Part shown: positions 10,216 through 18,897 of the stretch, piece after piece
Layout of the letters: each line of letters opens with the position of its first letter
Position numbering within the stretch: the stretch's first letter is position 1
Assembly: GCA_902761665.1 (NCBI GenBank)
Contig: CACWLA010000005.1
Span: 1 to 64,000 of the forward strand
Direction of reading: 5' to 3'
Length of the DNA: 64,000 nucleotides
Source: an uncultured Lachnospiraceae bacterium
Lineage (GTDB): Bacteria > Bacillota > Clostridia > Lachnospirales > Lachnospiraceae
Translations under genes and position numbers: made by a program
Notes under the pieces: generated by a model
What the model was told of the DNA's origin: nothing
Seen by the model: only the letters and a program-made list of their open reading frames with translations
Database searches by the model: none

Positions 10216-11163
10216 TCACGCTCCCAGATAGCCAACTGCGCAGAAGAACGCGGTGATGACCGTGAAGACGATCACGATGCGGGCTTCCGACCAGTTGTAG
10301 AATTCAAAAGTATGATGGATCGGCGTCATCTTGAAGACGCGTTTTCCGTGGCTGAGTTTGAAATAGCTCACCTGGATCATCACCGAAAGGGTCTCGCAGA
10401 CGTAGATGATGCCGCAGATGAGAAGCATGAAAGGCTGACGCAGGATCAGCGCCGTCGAGGCGACGAAGCCGCCGAGGGCCAGCGATCCGGTATCGCCCAT
10501 GAAAATGCGCGCCGGGTTCGTATTGAAAAGCAGGTAGCCGAGAAGCGCACCGCAGACCGCAGCCGTCACCGGTTCGATCCCGCTTCCATACAGGAAGGAC
10601 AGCGCTGTAAAGAACAGGGCGACGACCGCCGTGACGCTGCTGCACAGGCCGTCGATGCCGTCCGTCAGATTCACGCCGTTATCCGCGCCGAGGACCACCA
10701 GGAACAGGAGCGGCACGTACCACCAGCCGATATCCGCCTGTCCCTTCATGAAGGGGATGCGGATCGACGAGGCATCGGGCGTGCTGCTCATCCGGTACCA
10801 GCAGAAAGCCGCCGTGAGGATCATCTGCAGGGCAAATTTCTGCCAGGCTTTCAGCCCCAGGTTCACGCCGTGCTTTTTCTTCAGGCCGTCGTCCAGCATG
10901 CCGATCAGGCCGTAGCCCACCGTCATCACGAGGATGGGGATCATATCGGGATTTTTCCGGATGAACGGCAGCACTGCCAGAACGATCGCCGGTACGAATG
11001 CCATGCCGCCCATGGTGGGCGTGCCGGCCTTCTTCTGATGCTTGGGACCGACTTCGCGGATGTTCTGCCCGATGTGCTTCCTCTTCAGGAAGGGGATCAG
11101 GAGCGCAGTGAATACGGTGCTGAGGATCAGCGCGGTACCGAAGGAAAGGATGGCTTGTTTCAT
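10216..11163 (-). CDS. mraY: Phospho-N-acetylmuramoyl-pentapeptide transferase MraY
   Basis: MraY transfers phospho-MurNAc-pentapeptide to undecaprenyl phosphate, making lipid I. The 315-residue polytopic protein has KKAGTPTMGGMAF near the N-terminus, the catalytic Asp region GMLDDGLKKK, DNGVNLTDGIDGL, the NPARIFMGDTGSLALGG signature, and the C-terminal TPIHHTFE motif. It starts 14 bases after the PBP gene stop, with a ribosome site in the gap, and belongs to the same transcript as its neighbours. Confidence 0.97.
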   Translation of the reverse strand: MKQAILSFGTALILSTVFTALLIPFLKRKHIGQNIREVGPKHQKKAGTPTMGGMAFVPAIVLAVLPFIRKNPDMIPILVMTVGYGLIGMLDDGLKKKHGVNLGLKAWQKFALQMILTAAFCWYRMSSTPDASSIRIPFMKGQADIGWWYVPLLFLVVLGADNGVNLTDGIDGLCSSVTAVVALFFTALSFLYGSGIEPVTAAVCGALLGYLLFNTNPARIFMGDTGSLALGGFVASTALILRQPFMLLICGIIYVCETLSVMIQVSYFKLSHGKRVFKMTPIHHTFEFYNWSEARIVIVFTVITAFFCAVGYLGA

Positions 11164-11177
11164 GGGTTCTGCCTCTG

Positions 11178-13046
11178 TTAGTTTTTTTCGGCGTCTTCGG
11201 GAATGCCGAGGTAAGGAATGATCCGCTGCATGATGTCGCGTTCGAATTCAACGACGGGGAGCGAAGAAACATCGGTGCCTTCATGTTCAAGTTCATCGAC
11301 GACCACGTAGACCAGCAGTTTCGGGCTGGCTGCCGGCGTGAATCCCATGAAGGAGACCACATAATTCTGTTCTTCGATCGGGTACTTCTGTGCCGTACCG
11401 GTCTTGCCGCCGACGGTATGGCCGGGGATCCTGGCGCCGTATCCGCCGCCGTTCTGAACCGTTTCGTAAGCTGCCTGCTTCATGAATTCACAGGTCGCTT
11501 CGCTGATCGTCGTGCGGACCAGTTCCGGTTCCACGTTTTTGACCACGTTGCCGTTTTCATCCAGCAGCTGGCGGACGATATGCGGCGTATAGTAGTAGCC
11601 GCCGTTCAGGATGGAGCAGTAAGCCGACGCCATCTGGATCATCGTCGAAGAATAGCCCTGGCCGAAGGAACAGGTCGCGAGGTCGATCGCGCTCATGTTT
11701 TCCTCCGTAAACAGGATCCCCGTCGCTTCACCGGGCAGATCGACGCCGGTCCGGCTTCCGAGACCGAACTGGCGCTGCCATTTCAGCATCGTCGGGACGT
11801 TCAGGCGGGTGCCGATATTCATCAGGGCATCGTTGCAGGACAGCATCAGGGCCCCTGTCACGTCCATCATGCCGTGGCCTTCACGCTTGTGGCAGTGGAT
11901 CGTCGTTCCCTGGATCGTCTCGCCGCCGTCGCAGAAAAGTTTCGTATCGGTTTCGATCGCATCCTCTTCCAGCGCCATGGCCACGGTCAGTTCCTTTGAC
12001 ACGGAGCCGGGCGAATAGGCATCGCTCACCGTGAAATTGCGCCAGACCGAATTCTGCAGGGCGGCACGCTCTTCTTCCGTCATCGCTTCGAATTCCTCGT
12101 CGCTGACAACGGCGGAGAAGTCCATGGGCGTGTTCGGATCAAAGACCTTATCCGTCGCCATGCCGAGGATCTCGCCGCTCGTCGGATCCATCACGACAAC
12201 GCCGATGTTCTTGTATTCGTGGAGCGGCTTGAATTTTGCGATCTCCTCTTCCACGATCTTCTGCACGTTGTAGTCGATCGTGCTGACGACGGTGCGGCCG
12301 CCGACGGCGGCCTCCGTAACGCTTTCATAATCGCCTTCGGGGCTGATATAGCTGTAGATCTTGCCGTTAACCCCACTCAGGGACGAATTGTAATATTCTT
12401 CAATGCCCCAGTGGCCTTCCGCGCTTTCCGCGCCGGAAAAACCTAGGACGGTGCAGCCGAGCGTACCGTAGGGATACATGCGCTTGTATTCCGTTTCGAA
12501 CCAGACACCGGTCACCCTGTCCTGATGGAGTCTCTTCTTGCTGCTGTCTTTCGCCGTATTGTATTCCGTCTGATACTGCAGGAAGCGTTCCTTCTCCTCC
12601 GCGCTCAGCTGCATGGCAAAGCGGACGTATGGCGCATCCGGCTTCTCATCCAGGACCGCCTCGATCTCATCCCGCGAATAGCCGAAAACGCTGACAAGTG
12701 CATCAACCGTTGCCTCACGGTTTGGCTGGGGCTTCTTGGGATTGGCGGTATACAGGATGACCGACGGGTCCAGGATCAGATTGTAGACTTCCTCGCTGTA
12801 GGCAAACACCGTACCGTTGCGGTCGGTGATATTGCCGCGCCTGAACGCCAGGGCCTGCATGTCATAGCCCTGCTGCGACAGGATCCGCTGCTGATATTCT
12901 TCTCCGCTGTTCCGCATTAGGATCAGCAAATAGACGACATATGCAAACAAAACTGCCGCCACCAGAATGAAGGTGAACGCCAGTTTTCTTCGCATGCGGA
13001 TCGTCAGTCTTCGTCCGTTCGCTTCAGCTGTTAGGGATGTCTTCAT
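11178..13046 (-). CDS. ftsI: Class B penicillin-binding protein (FtsI/SpoVD type)
   Basis: This is a transpeptidase that cross-links septal peptidoglycan. It is 622 residues: a short cytoplasmic tail, one membrane segment (about residues 23-45), a PBP dimerisation domain (FRRGNITDRNGTVFA), and a transpeptidase domain. The active-site SxxK appears as YSPGSVSKELT, followed by SCND (SxN motif) and GGKTGTAQK (KTG motif). No C-terminal PASTA repeats are present, unlike SpoVD and many Firmicute division PBPs, so the ftsI-like label is safer. Its start overlaps the ftsL end by 23 bases, and the ribosome site is weak, which suggests coupling to ftsL translation. Confidence 0.9.
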   Translation of the reverse strand: MKTSLTAEANGRRLTIRMRRKLAFTFILVAAVLFAYVVYLLILMRNSGEEYQQRILSQQGYDMQALAFRRGNITDRNGTVFAYSEEVYNLILDPSVILYTANPKKPQPNREATVDALVSVFGYSRDEIEAVLDEKPDAPYVRFAMQLSAEEKERFLQYQTEYNTAKDSSKKRLHQDRVTGVWFETEYKRMYPYGTLGCTVLGFSGAESAEGHWGIEEYYNSSLSGVNGKIYSYISPEGDYESVTEAAVGGRTVVSTIDYNVQKIVEEEIAKFKPLHEYKNIGVVVMDPTSGEILGMATDKVFDPNTPMDFSAVVSDEEFEAMTEEERAALQNSVWRNFTVSDAYSPGSVSKELTVAMALEEDAIETDTKLFCDGGETIQGTTIHCHKREGHGMMDVTGALMLSCNDALMNIGTRLNVPTMLKWQRQFGLGSRTGVDLPGEATGILFTEENMSAIDLATCSFGQGYSSTMIQMASAYCSILNGGYYYTPHIVRQLLDENGNVVKNVEPELVRTTISEATCEFMKQAAYETVQNGGGYGARIPGHTVGGKTGTAQKYPIEEQNYVVSFMGFTPAASPKLLVYVVVDELEHEGTDVSSLPVVEFERDIMQRIIPYLGIPEDAEKN

Positions 13047-13467
13047 ACTGCCGCACGTACTCCCTCATCTGCTCCGAATAGGTGACCACTTCGTTGTCCT
13101 GCGGATAGGTCATTCCCAGTTGATCTACCGCGATCCGGTAGACCTCCTCAAGATCCATCTGGGCGCTGAGGCGGTTTTCGCGCACGGCGTTCTCCGAACG
13201 GACCTTGGTGATCTGTTCTTCCAGATTCGCGATCCGGTTCATGGAGGCATTGATCGAAGCCTGCACCTTCAGGTAACTGAAGCACAGGTAACCGAACAGC
13301 AGGGTAACGGCAAGAAGCATCAGGACGTAAGGCACGTTGACCCTGACCCGCGCGGGTACGGTCTCAGGCCGTACGTGAACGCGGGTCTCCTGTTCAGGGG
13401 AATATTCCGGACGGATCTGCACCCGAACGGTATTGCCTTCCACAATATATTTCTTGCTTTCTGCCAT
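13024..13467 (-). CDS. ftsL: Cell division protein FtsL-like
   Basis: This is a 147-residue bitopic protein starting MAESKKYIVEGNTVRVQ. It has a cytoplasmic N-terminus of about 50 residues, one membrane segment (VLMLLAVTLLFGYLCFSYL), and an extracellular coiled coil (INASMNRIANLEEQITKVR). The DLEEVYRIAVDQLGMTYPQ pattern is typical of FtsL. The open frame extends far upstream, but that part is the shadow of rsmH. I chose ATG 13467 because GGGAGG lies seven bases before it; ATG 13473 is too close to the site. It lies between rsmH and the class B PBP, the usual ftsL position. Confidence 0.85.
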   Translation of the reverse strand: MAESKKYIVEGNTVRVQIRPEYSPEQETRVHVRPETVPARVRVNVPYVLMLLAVTLLFGYLCFSYLKVQASINASMNRIANLEEQITKVRSENAVRENRLSAQMDLEEVYRIAVDQLGMTYPQDNEVVTYSEQMREYVRQYEDIPNS

Positions 13468-13469
13468 GT

Positions 13470-14447
13470 TCATGCCTCCCCGCCTGCCCCGTTCCTCTCG
13501 AATACGCGGAGCTTGGCGCTGGCCGACCGCGGATTCTGCTTCATCTCCTCCTCTGAAGGAAGGATGGGCTTCCGGGTAACGACCTTTCCCCTGCTGACCC
13601 GTCCGCAGACGCAGACCGGGAAATCTTTCGGGCAGATGCAGGGGTCCTCTGCCGTTCTGAATGCGTTTTTCACGATGCGGTCTTCCAGGGAGTGGAAGGT
13701 GATGACCGCCAGCCTCCCGCCGGGAGCAAGGGCGCCGATGATGCCGGGAAGGCATTCCTCGAGGGTCGTCAGTTCGTGATTCAGCGCGATGCGGACAGCC
13801 TGGAAGGTTCTCTTTGCCGGGTGTCCGCCGGTATTTCTGTACTTTGCCGGGATCGACTGTTCGATGATCCGGACAAGTTCTCCTGTCGTTTTCAGCGGCT
13901 CTTTCTGCCGCGCCAGCACGATGCGTTTTGCGATCAGCCCGGCGAAGCGTTCCTCGCCGTAATCCCGGAGGATCCGGGCCAGTTCGGCCTCGCTGCTTTC
14001 GTTCAGCAGATCGGCGGCGGTCCGGCTTTCGTCCCGGTCCATCCGCATGTCGAGCGGCGCGTCCTTCATGTAGGAAAAGCCCCGTTCGGCACTGTCCAGC
14101 TGGTAGCTGGAAACGCCGAGATCCAGCAGAATGCCGTCTGCCTGCACGATCCCCAGTTCCGAGAGAACTGCGGGAAGGTCGCCGTAATTGCTCTTGACGA
14201 GCCGGAATTCCGGTCTTTTTCCTTCCGGCATCGCTTCGCGGGTCCCGCTCAGGCGGGCGTTTGCCGCTGCCAGTGCGTCGCTGTCGCGGTCGATCCCGAT
14301 CAGCAGCCCCTTCGGGGAGAGCTTCTGCAGGATGTGTGAGGAGTGGCCTGCGCCGCCCACCGTTCCGTCGGCATAGACGCCGTCCGGCCGGATCGCCAGG
14401 GCTTCCAGGCACTCGTCAAGGAGTACGGGAACGTGAGAAAACTCCAT
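13470..14447 (-). CDS. rsmH: 16S rRNA (cytosine-N4)-methyltransferase RsmH (MraW)
   Basis: RsmH methylates C1402 of 16S rRNA using SAM. The 325-residue product opens with the family signature MEFSHVPVLLDECLEAL and contains YADGTVGGAGHSSHIL (SAM-binding loop), DGILLDLGVSSYQLD, and near the end the characteristic ITFHSLEDRIVKNAF and NPRSASAKLRVFER motifs. It lies directly between mraZ and ftsL, as in most Firmicutes, and its stop codon lies two bases upstream of the ftsL start. Confidence 0.97.
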   Translation of the reverse strand: MEFSHVPVLLDECLEALAIRPDGVYADGTVGGAGHSSHILQKLSPKGLLIGIDRDSDALAAANARLSGTREAMPEGKRPEFRLVKSNYGDLPAVLSELGIVQADGILLDLGVSSYQLDSAERGFSYMKDAPLDMRMDRDESRTAADLLNESSEAELARILRDYGEERFAGLIAKRIVLARQKEPLKTTGELVRIIEQSIPAKYRNTGGHPAKRTFQAVRIALNHELTTLEECLPGIIGALAPGGRLAVITFHSLEDRIVKNAFRTAEDPCICPKDFPVCVCGRVSRGKVVTRKPILPSEEEMKQNPRSASAKLRVFERNGAGGEA

Positions 14448-14459
14448 CCGTCATCTCCT

Positions 14460-14891
14460 TCAGATGCCAAGCTCGGCCATTCTTTCCGCGAGCTCGTTCA
14501 CGTCGTCATACGAAGACGCCTTGTTCCAGGTCTCCTTATCCCAGAGCTCGACCCGGCTGCCGACGCCGCACAGGACCACATCCTTTTCGAGGCCGGCGGC
14601 GTCGCGCAGATTCTGCGGGATCAAAGCGCGCCCCTGTTTATCCAGTTCGACCTCGGCCGCACCGGCCAGGAAAAAACGGACAAACTTACGGGCGTCTTTG
14701 CTGGTCAAAGGAAGCGTCTGGAGCTTTGCCTCGAAACGCTGCCACTCGCGTGTGGGAAAAAGAAACAGGCAGTCGTCCAGTCCGCGGCTGATGACAAAGA
14801 CATCGCCGAGCTCATCCCGCAGTTTCGCAGGAATGATGACGCGTCCCTTGGGATCGACCGAATGATTATAGGTCCCCATCAGCATGTTCAT
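14460..14891 (-). CDS. mraZ: Transcriptional regulator MraZ
   Basis: MraZ is a ring-forming DNA-binding protein with two SpoVT/AbrB-like domains that controls its own division cluster. The 143-residue product begins MLMGTYNHSVDPKGRVIIPA, and a second copy of the motif (ELDKQGRALIPQNLRD) begins near residue 83. It is the first gene of the cluster. Three direct repeats matching the described MraZ box lie upstream within its leader, so autoregulation is likely. Confidence 0.95.
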   Translation of the reverse strand: MNMLMGTYNHSVDPKGRVIIPAKLRDELGDVFVISRGLDDCLFLFPTREWQRFEAKLQTLPLTSKDARKFVRFFLAGAAEVELDKQGRALIPQNLRDAAGLEKDVVLCGVGSRVELWDKETWNKASSYDDVNELAERMAELGI

Positions 14892-14943
14892 GGCGGCTGC
14901 TCCTTTCTTTCTCAGGTCTCAGGGAAAAAACCGGGAAAAGCAC

Positions 14944-14969
14944 CACTTTGTGACACTTTCACCCACTTT
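14944..14969 (-). promoter_or_regulatory. MraZ operator: three AAAGTG boxes at 10-base spacing
   Basis: On the minus strand AAAGTG occurs three times at an exact 10-base period (14969-14964, 14959-14954, 14949-14944), each followed by G or T. This matches the AAAGTG(T/G)N3 repeat described for MraZ in Mollicutes. It lies between the promoter and the mraZ start, consistent with autorepression. Confidence 0.75.
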
Positions 14970-14986
14970 CCTCCCCTGTGCCTTCG

Positions 14987-15015
14987 ATTGTAAGGGAAAA
15001 AGCCAAAAAATGCAA
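14987..15015 (-). promoter_or_regulatory. Promoter of the division cluster (mraZ promoter)
   Basis: TTGCAT (15015-15010) and TACAAT (14992-14987) are spaced by 17 bases on the minus strand, directly upstream of the MraZ boxes. Confidence 0.7.
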
Positions 15016-15081
15016 GCACTTTTTTGCGAAAAAGCAGCATTTTTCGCAAGTTTTTTGCCTGAAAAAGGCCGAAAAAAGCAC

Positions 15082-15110
15082 AAAAAAAGCGGCGGACCGA
15101 AGTCCGCCGC
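15082..15110 (-). terminator. Terminator of the BMP-type ABC transporter operon
   Basis: A perfect nine-base stem (GCGGCGGAC with GTCCGCCGC, loop CGAA) is followed on the minus strand by seven T. It lies 30 bases past the last permease gene. Confidence 0.85.
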
Positions 15111-15139
15111 CGGAGGTGTTTTTATGGGGTTTCGAAGCC

Positions 15140-16081
15140 TTATCTCATGCCCTTGTCGTAAGGAATGCCTTCCGCCTTCGGCGCCTGAGAACTCTTGGAC
15201 GTGAAGGCCAGCACGATCAGGGAAATGATGTACGGCAGCATGTTGTAGACCGGGCTGGGGATATCCATCTTTGCCAGGAAATCAAACGAACTGTAGACGT
15301 TGCTGAGTGCCCGGAAGAGACCGAACAGCAGGCCGGCGAGCGCGATGCGCTGCGGCTTCCACTGGCCGAAGATCATGACGGCGAGGGACAGGAAGCCGAA
15401 GCCGGCAACGCCGTATTCGAAGCGCCATTCGGAAGCGCCGGCCATGATGAAGACGATGCCGCCGAGACCGCCGTATGCACCGGAGATCAGGACGCCTGCC
15501 CAGCGCATCTTGAAGACGTTGATGCCGACGGAGGCCGCCGCCTGGGGATGTTCGCCGCAGGCCATCATCCGGAGACCGAACTTCGTCTTGTACAGGATGA
15601 CATAGGCAGCGATCAGCAGGATGAGGGTCACCAGCATGAACCAGCTGAATTCGAAGTCGCCGAGTTTTACCAGGAACTTCTCGCGGGCTGCGCCGTAGTT
15701 GATGACGGAGGAAACGTCATCCGGATTCGCCGCGGTATTGATGGCCTTGACCACGACCGTGACACCGGCGATGCCGAGCATGTTCAGCGCGGTGCCGACG
15801 ATGGTCTGGTCGGCCTTCAGATTGATGCTTGCCACGGCCAGCAGGGAGCAGTACAGCGCGCCGGCTGCCATGGAGATCAGAATGACCAGCAGGATCAGCG
15901 CGAAGGTCGGAAGTTTATCGGTCAGGTAGCGCATGGTCAGCGCACCGCCCATCGCGCCCACCAGCATCGTGCCTTCAAGACCGAGGTTGATGACGCCGGA
16001 GTGTTCCGCAAAGCAGCCGCCCAGAGCGACCAGGATAAGGACAGAAGCAAAGATCAGGGTGTATTGGACAAGGAGTGTCAT
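15140..16081 (-). CDS. ABC transporter permease (BMP/nucleoside type, NupQ/YufQ-like)
   Basis: This is a 313-residue polytopic inner-membrane component of a BMP-type uptake transporter (BPD_transp_2 fold). Family markers are GGCFAEHSGVINLGLEGTMLVGA at the N-terminus and CGEHPQAAASVGINVFKMRWAGVLISGAYGGLGG in the middle. In B. subtilis the NupNOPQ system imports nucleosides, and purine nucleosides are the likely substrates here. The ATG overlaps the stop of the second permease (ATGA). It is the last gene of the operon. Confidence 0.9.
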   Translation of the reverse strand: MTLLVQYTLIFASVLILVALGGCFAEHSGVINLGLEGTMLVGAMGGALTMRYLTDKLPTFALILLVILISMAAGALYCSLLAVASINLKADQTIVGTALNMLGIAGVTVVVKAINTAANPDDVSSVINYGAAREKFLVKLGDFEFSWFMLVTLILLIAAYVILYKTKFGLRMMACGEHPQAAASVGINVFKMRWAGVLISGAYGGLGGIVFIMAGASEWRFEYGVAGFGFLSLAVMIFGQWKPQRIALAGLLFGLFRALSNVYSSFDFLAKMDIPSPVYNMLPYIISLIVLAFTSKSSQAPKAEGIPYDKGMR

Positions 16082-17211
16082 TGTTCCTTACCTCCTTCCG
16101 CAGCTTTTTTCGCAAGGGCTTTCTGGGCTCTCTCCTCCTGTTTTGCGATCCGCTTGTTCATCATCAGTTTCATGAAGAACACGAAGCCGCACAGATAAAT
16201 GATGATCGAAGAGATCAGGTCGGAGATCTGCGCGCAGTAGATCTTCTTGTCCACGTAGGCGCCGCCCGCCGTGATGTGCTGAATGAAGAAGGAGGACAGG
16301 ATCGCGCCGATCGGGTTCAGGCCGCCGAGGAAGGCTGCCGCGATCCCGTTGAAGCCCATGCCCGGCACCGAAGACGTGGAGCAGTTCCACTGTTCGTAGC
16401 TGGTCAGGTAAAGCATGGCTGCGCCGAGGCCGGCCAGGGCGCCGCTGATCGCCAGCGTCACGATGATGTTGCGCTTTTCCGCCATGCCGGCGTATTTCGC
16501 CGCGTTCTTGTTGCCGCCGGTCGCCCGGAGTTCATAGCCAAAGCGGGTCTTCTCCAGAACGATCCAGACCGCGAACGCGATCACGACGGCAAAGATGACC
16601 GAAATGCCGACGTATTTGTTGTTGTTGAAGAATTTGCCCAGCCCGAGCGTGGGCAGCAGGGAAGCCGCGCTGGTTCGCGCCACCTCCTTGGTATAGGGGC
16701 TCGTTGCTTCCTTGACGTTCGTCAGCAGCATGTTCGTGCCATAGAGGATGATCCAGTTCAGCATGATGCCGGAAATGACTTCGTTCACGTTGCAGTAAGC
16801 CTTCAGCAGGCCGCTGATGCTGCCGGCAAGCGCGCCGCCGAGGATGGCGACCAGCGTGCAGGCCCACCACGGGAGCTTCAGCGCCAGGGCGCAGTACAGC
16901 GAGCAGGCGATGCCGATGCAGTACTGTCCGGCTGCACCGATATTGAACAGGCCGACCTTGTACGAAAACAGGATCGACAGGGAGCACATGACGAGCGGCG
17001 CCGCCTTGACCAGGGTATTGCCGAGGTATTTCAGCTGCGATTCCTTCTTGTTGTACGTCAGGAAGTTCTTGATGACGGCCTTGATCGCTTCCCCGGCCCC
17101 GGAAGGCTCAATGAACAGCAGGACGATATAGCCGATCAGCAGACCGAGAAGGATGCAGATCAGGGAAGCAAGCAGCGATTGCACCCCGTCGTTTTTCAGG
17201 ATCTTCTTCAT
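16078..17211 (-). CDS. ABC transporter permease (BMP/nucleoside type, NupP/YufP-like)
   Basis: This is a 377-residue polytopic membrane protein and the partner permease in the heterodimeric channel. It shows the family's LKYLGNTLVKAAPLVMCSLSILFSYKVGLFNIG segment, NEVISGIMLNWI, and RATGGNKNAAKYAGM (coupling-helix region). It is framed by four-base overlaps with the ATPase gene upstream and the second permease downstream, so the three are probably translated in a coupled manner. A charged Ala/Lys-rich cytoplasmic tail ends the protein. Confidence 0.9.
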   Translation of the reverse strand: MKKILKNDGVQSLLASLICILLGLLIGYIVLLFIEPSGAGEAIKAVIKNFLTYNKKESQLKYLGNTLVKAAPLVMCSLSILFSYKVGLFNIGAAGQYCIGIACSLYCALALKLPWWACTLVAILGGALAGSISGLLKAYCNVNEVISGIMLNWIILYGTNMLLTNVKEATSPYTKEVARTSAASLLPTLGLGKFFNNNKYVGISVIFAVVIAFAVWIVLEKTRFGYELRATGGNKNAAKYAGMAEKRNIIVTLAISGALAGLGAAMLYLTSYEQWNCSTSSVPGMGFNGIAAAFLGGLNPIGAILSSFFIQHITAGGAYVDKKIYCAQISDLISSIIIYLCGFVFFMKLMMNKRIAKQEERAQKALAKKAAEGGKEQ

Positions 17212-18752
17212 GCTTTCACCTCATCTCTCTTCGCACCGGCCATGTACAGGCCGAGTTCTTCCTGGGTCGTCTTCTTCGGATCGAGTTCGCCGACGATCTC
17301 ACCTTCGTACATCACCAGGATGCGGTCAGGCACGTCCATGACCTCGTCCAGTTCAAGAGAGACCAGAAGCACCGCCTTGCCGGCGTCTCGCTGGGCGATC
17401 AGGCTCTTGTGCACGCCTTCGATCGCGCCGACGTCCAGGCCTCTTGTCGGCTGGACCGCCACCAGCAGTTCGGGACCCTTGTCGATCTCGCGGGCGATGA
17501 TCGCCTTCTGCTGGTTGCCGCCGGACATTGCCCTTGCCTTGGTGACCGGGCCCTGGCCGGAGCGGATGTCATATTCGCCGATCAGCTTTTCGGCGTACTT
17601 CCGGATGTTGTCGCGGCGCAGGAACCCTGCCTTGTTGGTGAATTCCGGCTCGAAATAGCGCTGCAGCACCAGGTTGTCTTCCAGGCTGTAGTCAAGGACC
17701 AGGCCGTGCTTGTGCCTGTCCTCCGGAATGTGGGACATGCCCTTCAGGCTACGTTCGCGGATCTTCGCCTTCGTGATGTCCTCACCGAGCATTTTGACGC
17801 TGCCCGAAACGAGCGGCTCCAGCCCGGTCAGGCCGTAAACGAATTCGGTCTGGCCGTTGCCGTCGATCCCGGCAAGGCAGACGATCTCGCCGGCATGCAC
17901 GGTCAGAGAAACGTTCTTCACGGCATTGTTCTTATGCACCTTGGATGCCACGGACATGTTCCGGACCTCCAGGACAGGCTTTCCGACTTTCGCCTCGCCC
18001 TTCTCGACGTGAAAGTTGACGTTCCGTCCGACCATCATGGCCGACAGTTCTTCCATCGTCGTGTTCTTCGTCTCGACCGTGCCGATGTATTTGCCCTTGC
18101 GAAGCACGCTGCAGCGGTCCGCGACGGCCATGATCTCAGCCAGTTTGTGGGAAATGAACAGGATGCTCTTCCCTTCCGCTGCCAGATTCTTCATGATCTG
18201 CATCAGTTCTTCGATCTCCTGCGGCGTCAGCACGGCTGTCGGTTCGTCGAAGATCAGGATCTCGTTGTCGCGGTAGAGCATCTTCAGGATCTCGGTACGC
18301 TGCTGCATGCCGACGGTGATGTCCTGGATCTTCGCGTCCGGATCCACCCGGAGCCCGTATTTCTCCGAAAGTGCCATGACTTTCTTCCGGGCTTCGTCCT
18401 TCTGCAGGAAGCCGCCCTTCGTCGTTTCGACGCCCAGGATGATGTTGTCCAGAACGGTGAAGCATTCCACCAGTTTGAAATGCTGATGGACCATGCCGAT
18501 GCCGAGTTCGTTGGCCACATTGGGGTCATTGATCTCGACCTTTTTGCCCTTTACGTAGATCTCGCCTTCCTCAGGCTGATAAAGCCCGAACAGCACCGAC
18601 ATCAGGGTCGATTTGCCGGCGCCGTTTTCACCAAGCAAAGCGTGGATCTCCCCCTGTTTCAGCTGGAGAGTCACGTCATCGTTGGCAATTATCCCGGGAA
18701 ATCTCTTTGTGATATGCAGCATTTCAATTGCATACGGAGATGGTGTGGACAT
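17208..18752 (-). CDS. ABC transporter ATP-binding protein (BMP/nucleoside type, NupO/YufO-like)
   Basis: This 514-residue protein carries two ABC domains in tandem. The first has Walker A GENGAGKS and DEPTAVLTPQ. The second has a degenerate P-loop (GIDGNGQTE), a signature-like MSGGNQQKAIIARE and a divergent Walker B region. This architecture is usual for BMP and ribose-type importers. I chose ATG 18752 (MSTPSPYAIEMLHITK) because AGGAGGA lies eight bases before it; upstream in-frame starts lack a site. It is the first gene of a three-gene operon with its own promoter; the substrate-binding protein is encoded separately upstream. Confidence 0.92.
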   Translation of the reverse strand: MSTPSPYAIEMLHITKRFPGIIANDDVTLQLKQGEIHALLGENGAGKSTLMSVLFGLYQPEEGEIYVKGKKVEINDPNVANELGIGMVHQHFKLVECFTVLDNIILGVETTKGGFLQKDEARKKVMALSEKYGLRVDPDAKIQDITVGMQQRTEILKMLYRDNEILIFDEPTAVLTPQEIEELMQIMKNLAAEGKSILFISHKLAEIMAVADRCSVLRKGKYIGTVETKNTTMEELSAMMVGRNVNFHVEKGEAKVGKPVLEVRNMSVASKVHKNNAVKNVSLTVHAGEIVCLAGIDGNGQTEFVYGLTGLEPLVSGSVKMLGEDITKAKIRERSLKGMSHIPEDRHKHGLVLDYSLEDNLVLQRYFEPEFTNKAGFLRRDNIRKYAEKLIGEYDIRSGQGPVTKARAMSGGNQQKAIIAREIDKGPELLVAVQPTRGLDVGAIEGVHKSLIAQRDAGKAVLLVSLELDEVMDVPDRILVMYEGEIVGELDPKKTTQEELGLYMAGAKRDEVKA

Positions 18753-18797
18753 ATGCCGATTCCTCCTCTTCATGCTTTCGCACAAATAATCAGATTC

Positions 18798-18826
18798 ATT
18801 TTACTTTCTTTCCGTCCGTTTGTAAA
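18798..18826 (-). promoter_or_regulatory. Promoter of the ABC ATPase-permease operon
   Basis: TTTACA (18826-18821), 17 bases, then TAAAAT (18803-18798) on the minus strand, about 45 bases before the ATPase start. Confidence 0.65.
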
Positions 18827-18858
18827 GATTTCATAAAGAGTTTTATTTCGGCAGCACC

Positions 18859-18882
18859 AAAAAAGGCCGCCTGCAGGCGGCC
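18859..18882 (-). terminator. Terminator of the degV gene
   Basis: The palindrome GGCCGCCTGCAGGCGGCC (18865-18882) is followed on the minus strand by six T (18864-18859), 16 bases past the degV stop. Confidence 0.8.
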
Positions 18883-18897
18883 CGGAAATGACTGTCG

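Noticed and set aside
13024..14412. One 462-residue protein starting upstream of ftsL
   Set aside because: The first two thirds are the out-of-frame reading of rsmH. FtsL starts at 13467, where a ribosome site and family-like sequence begin.
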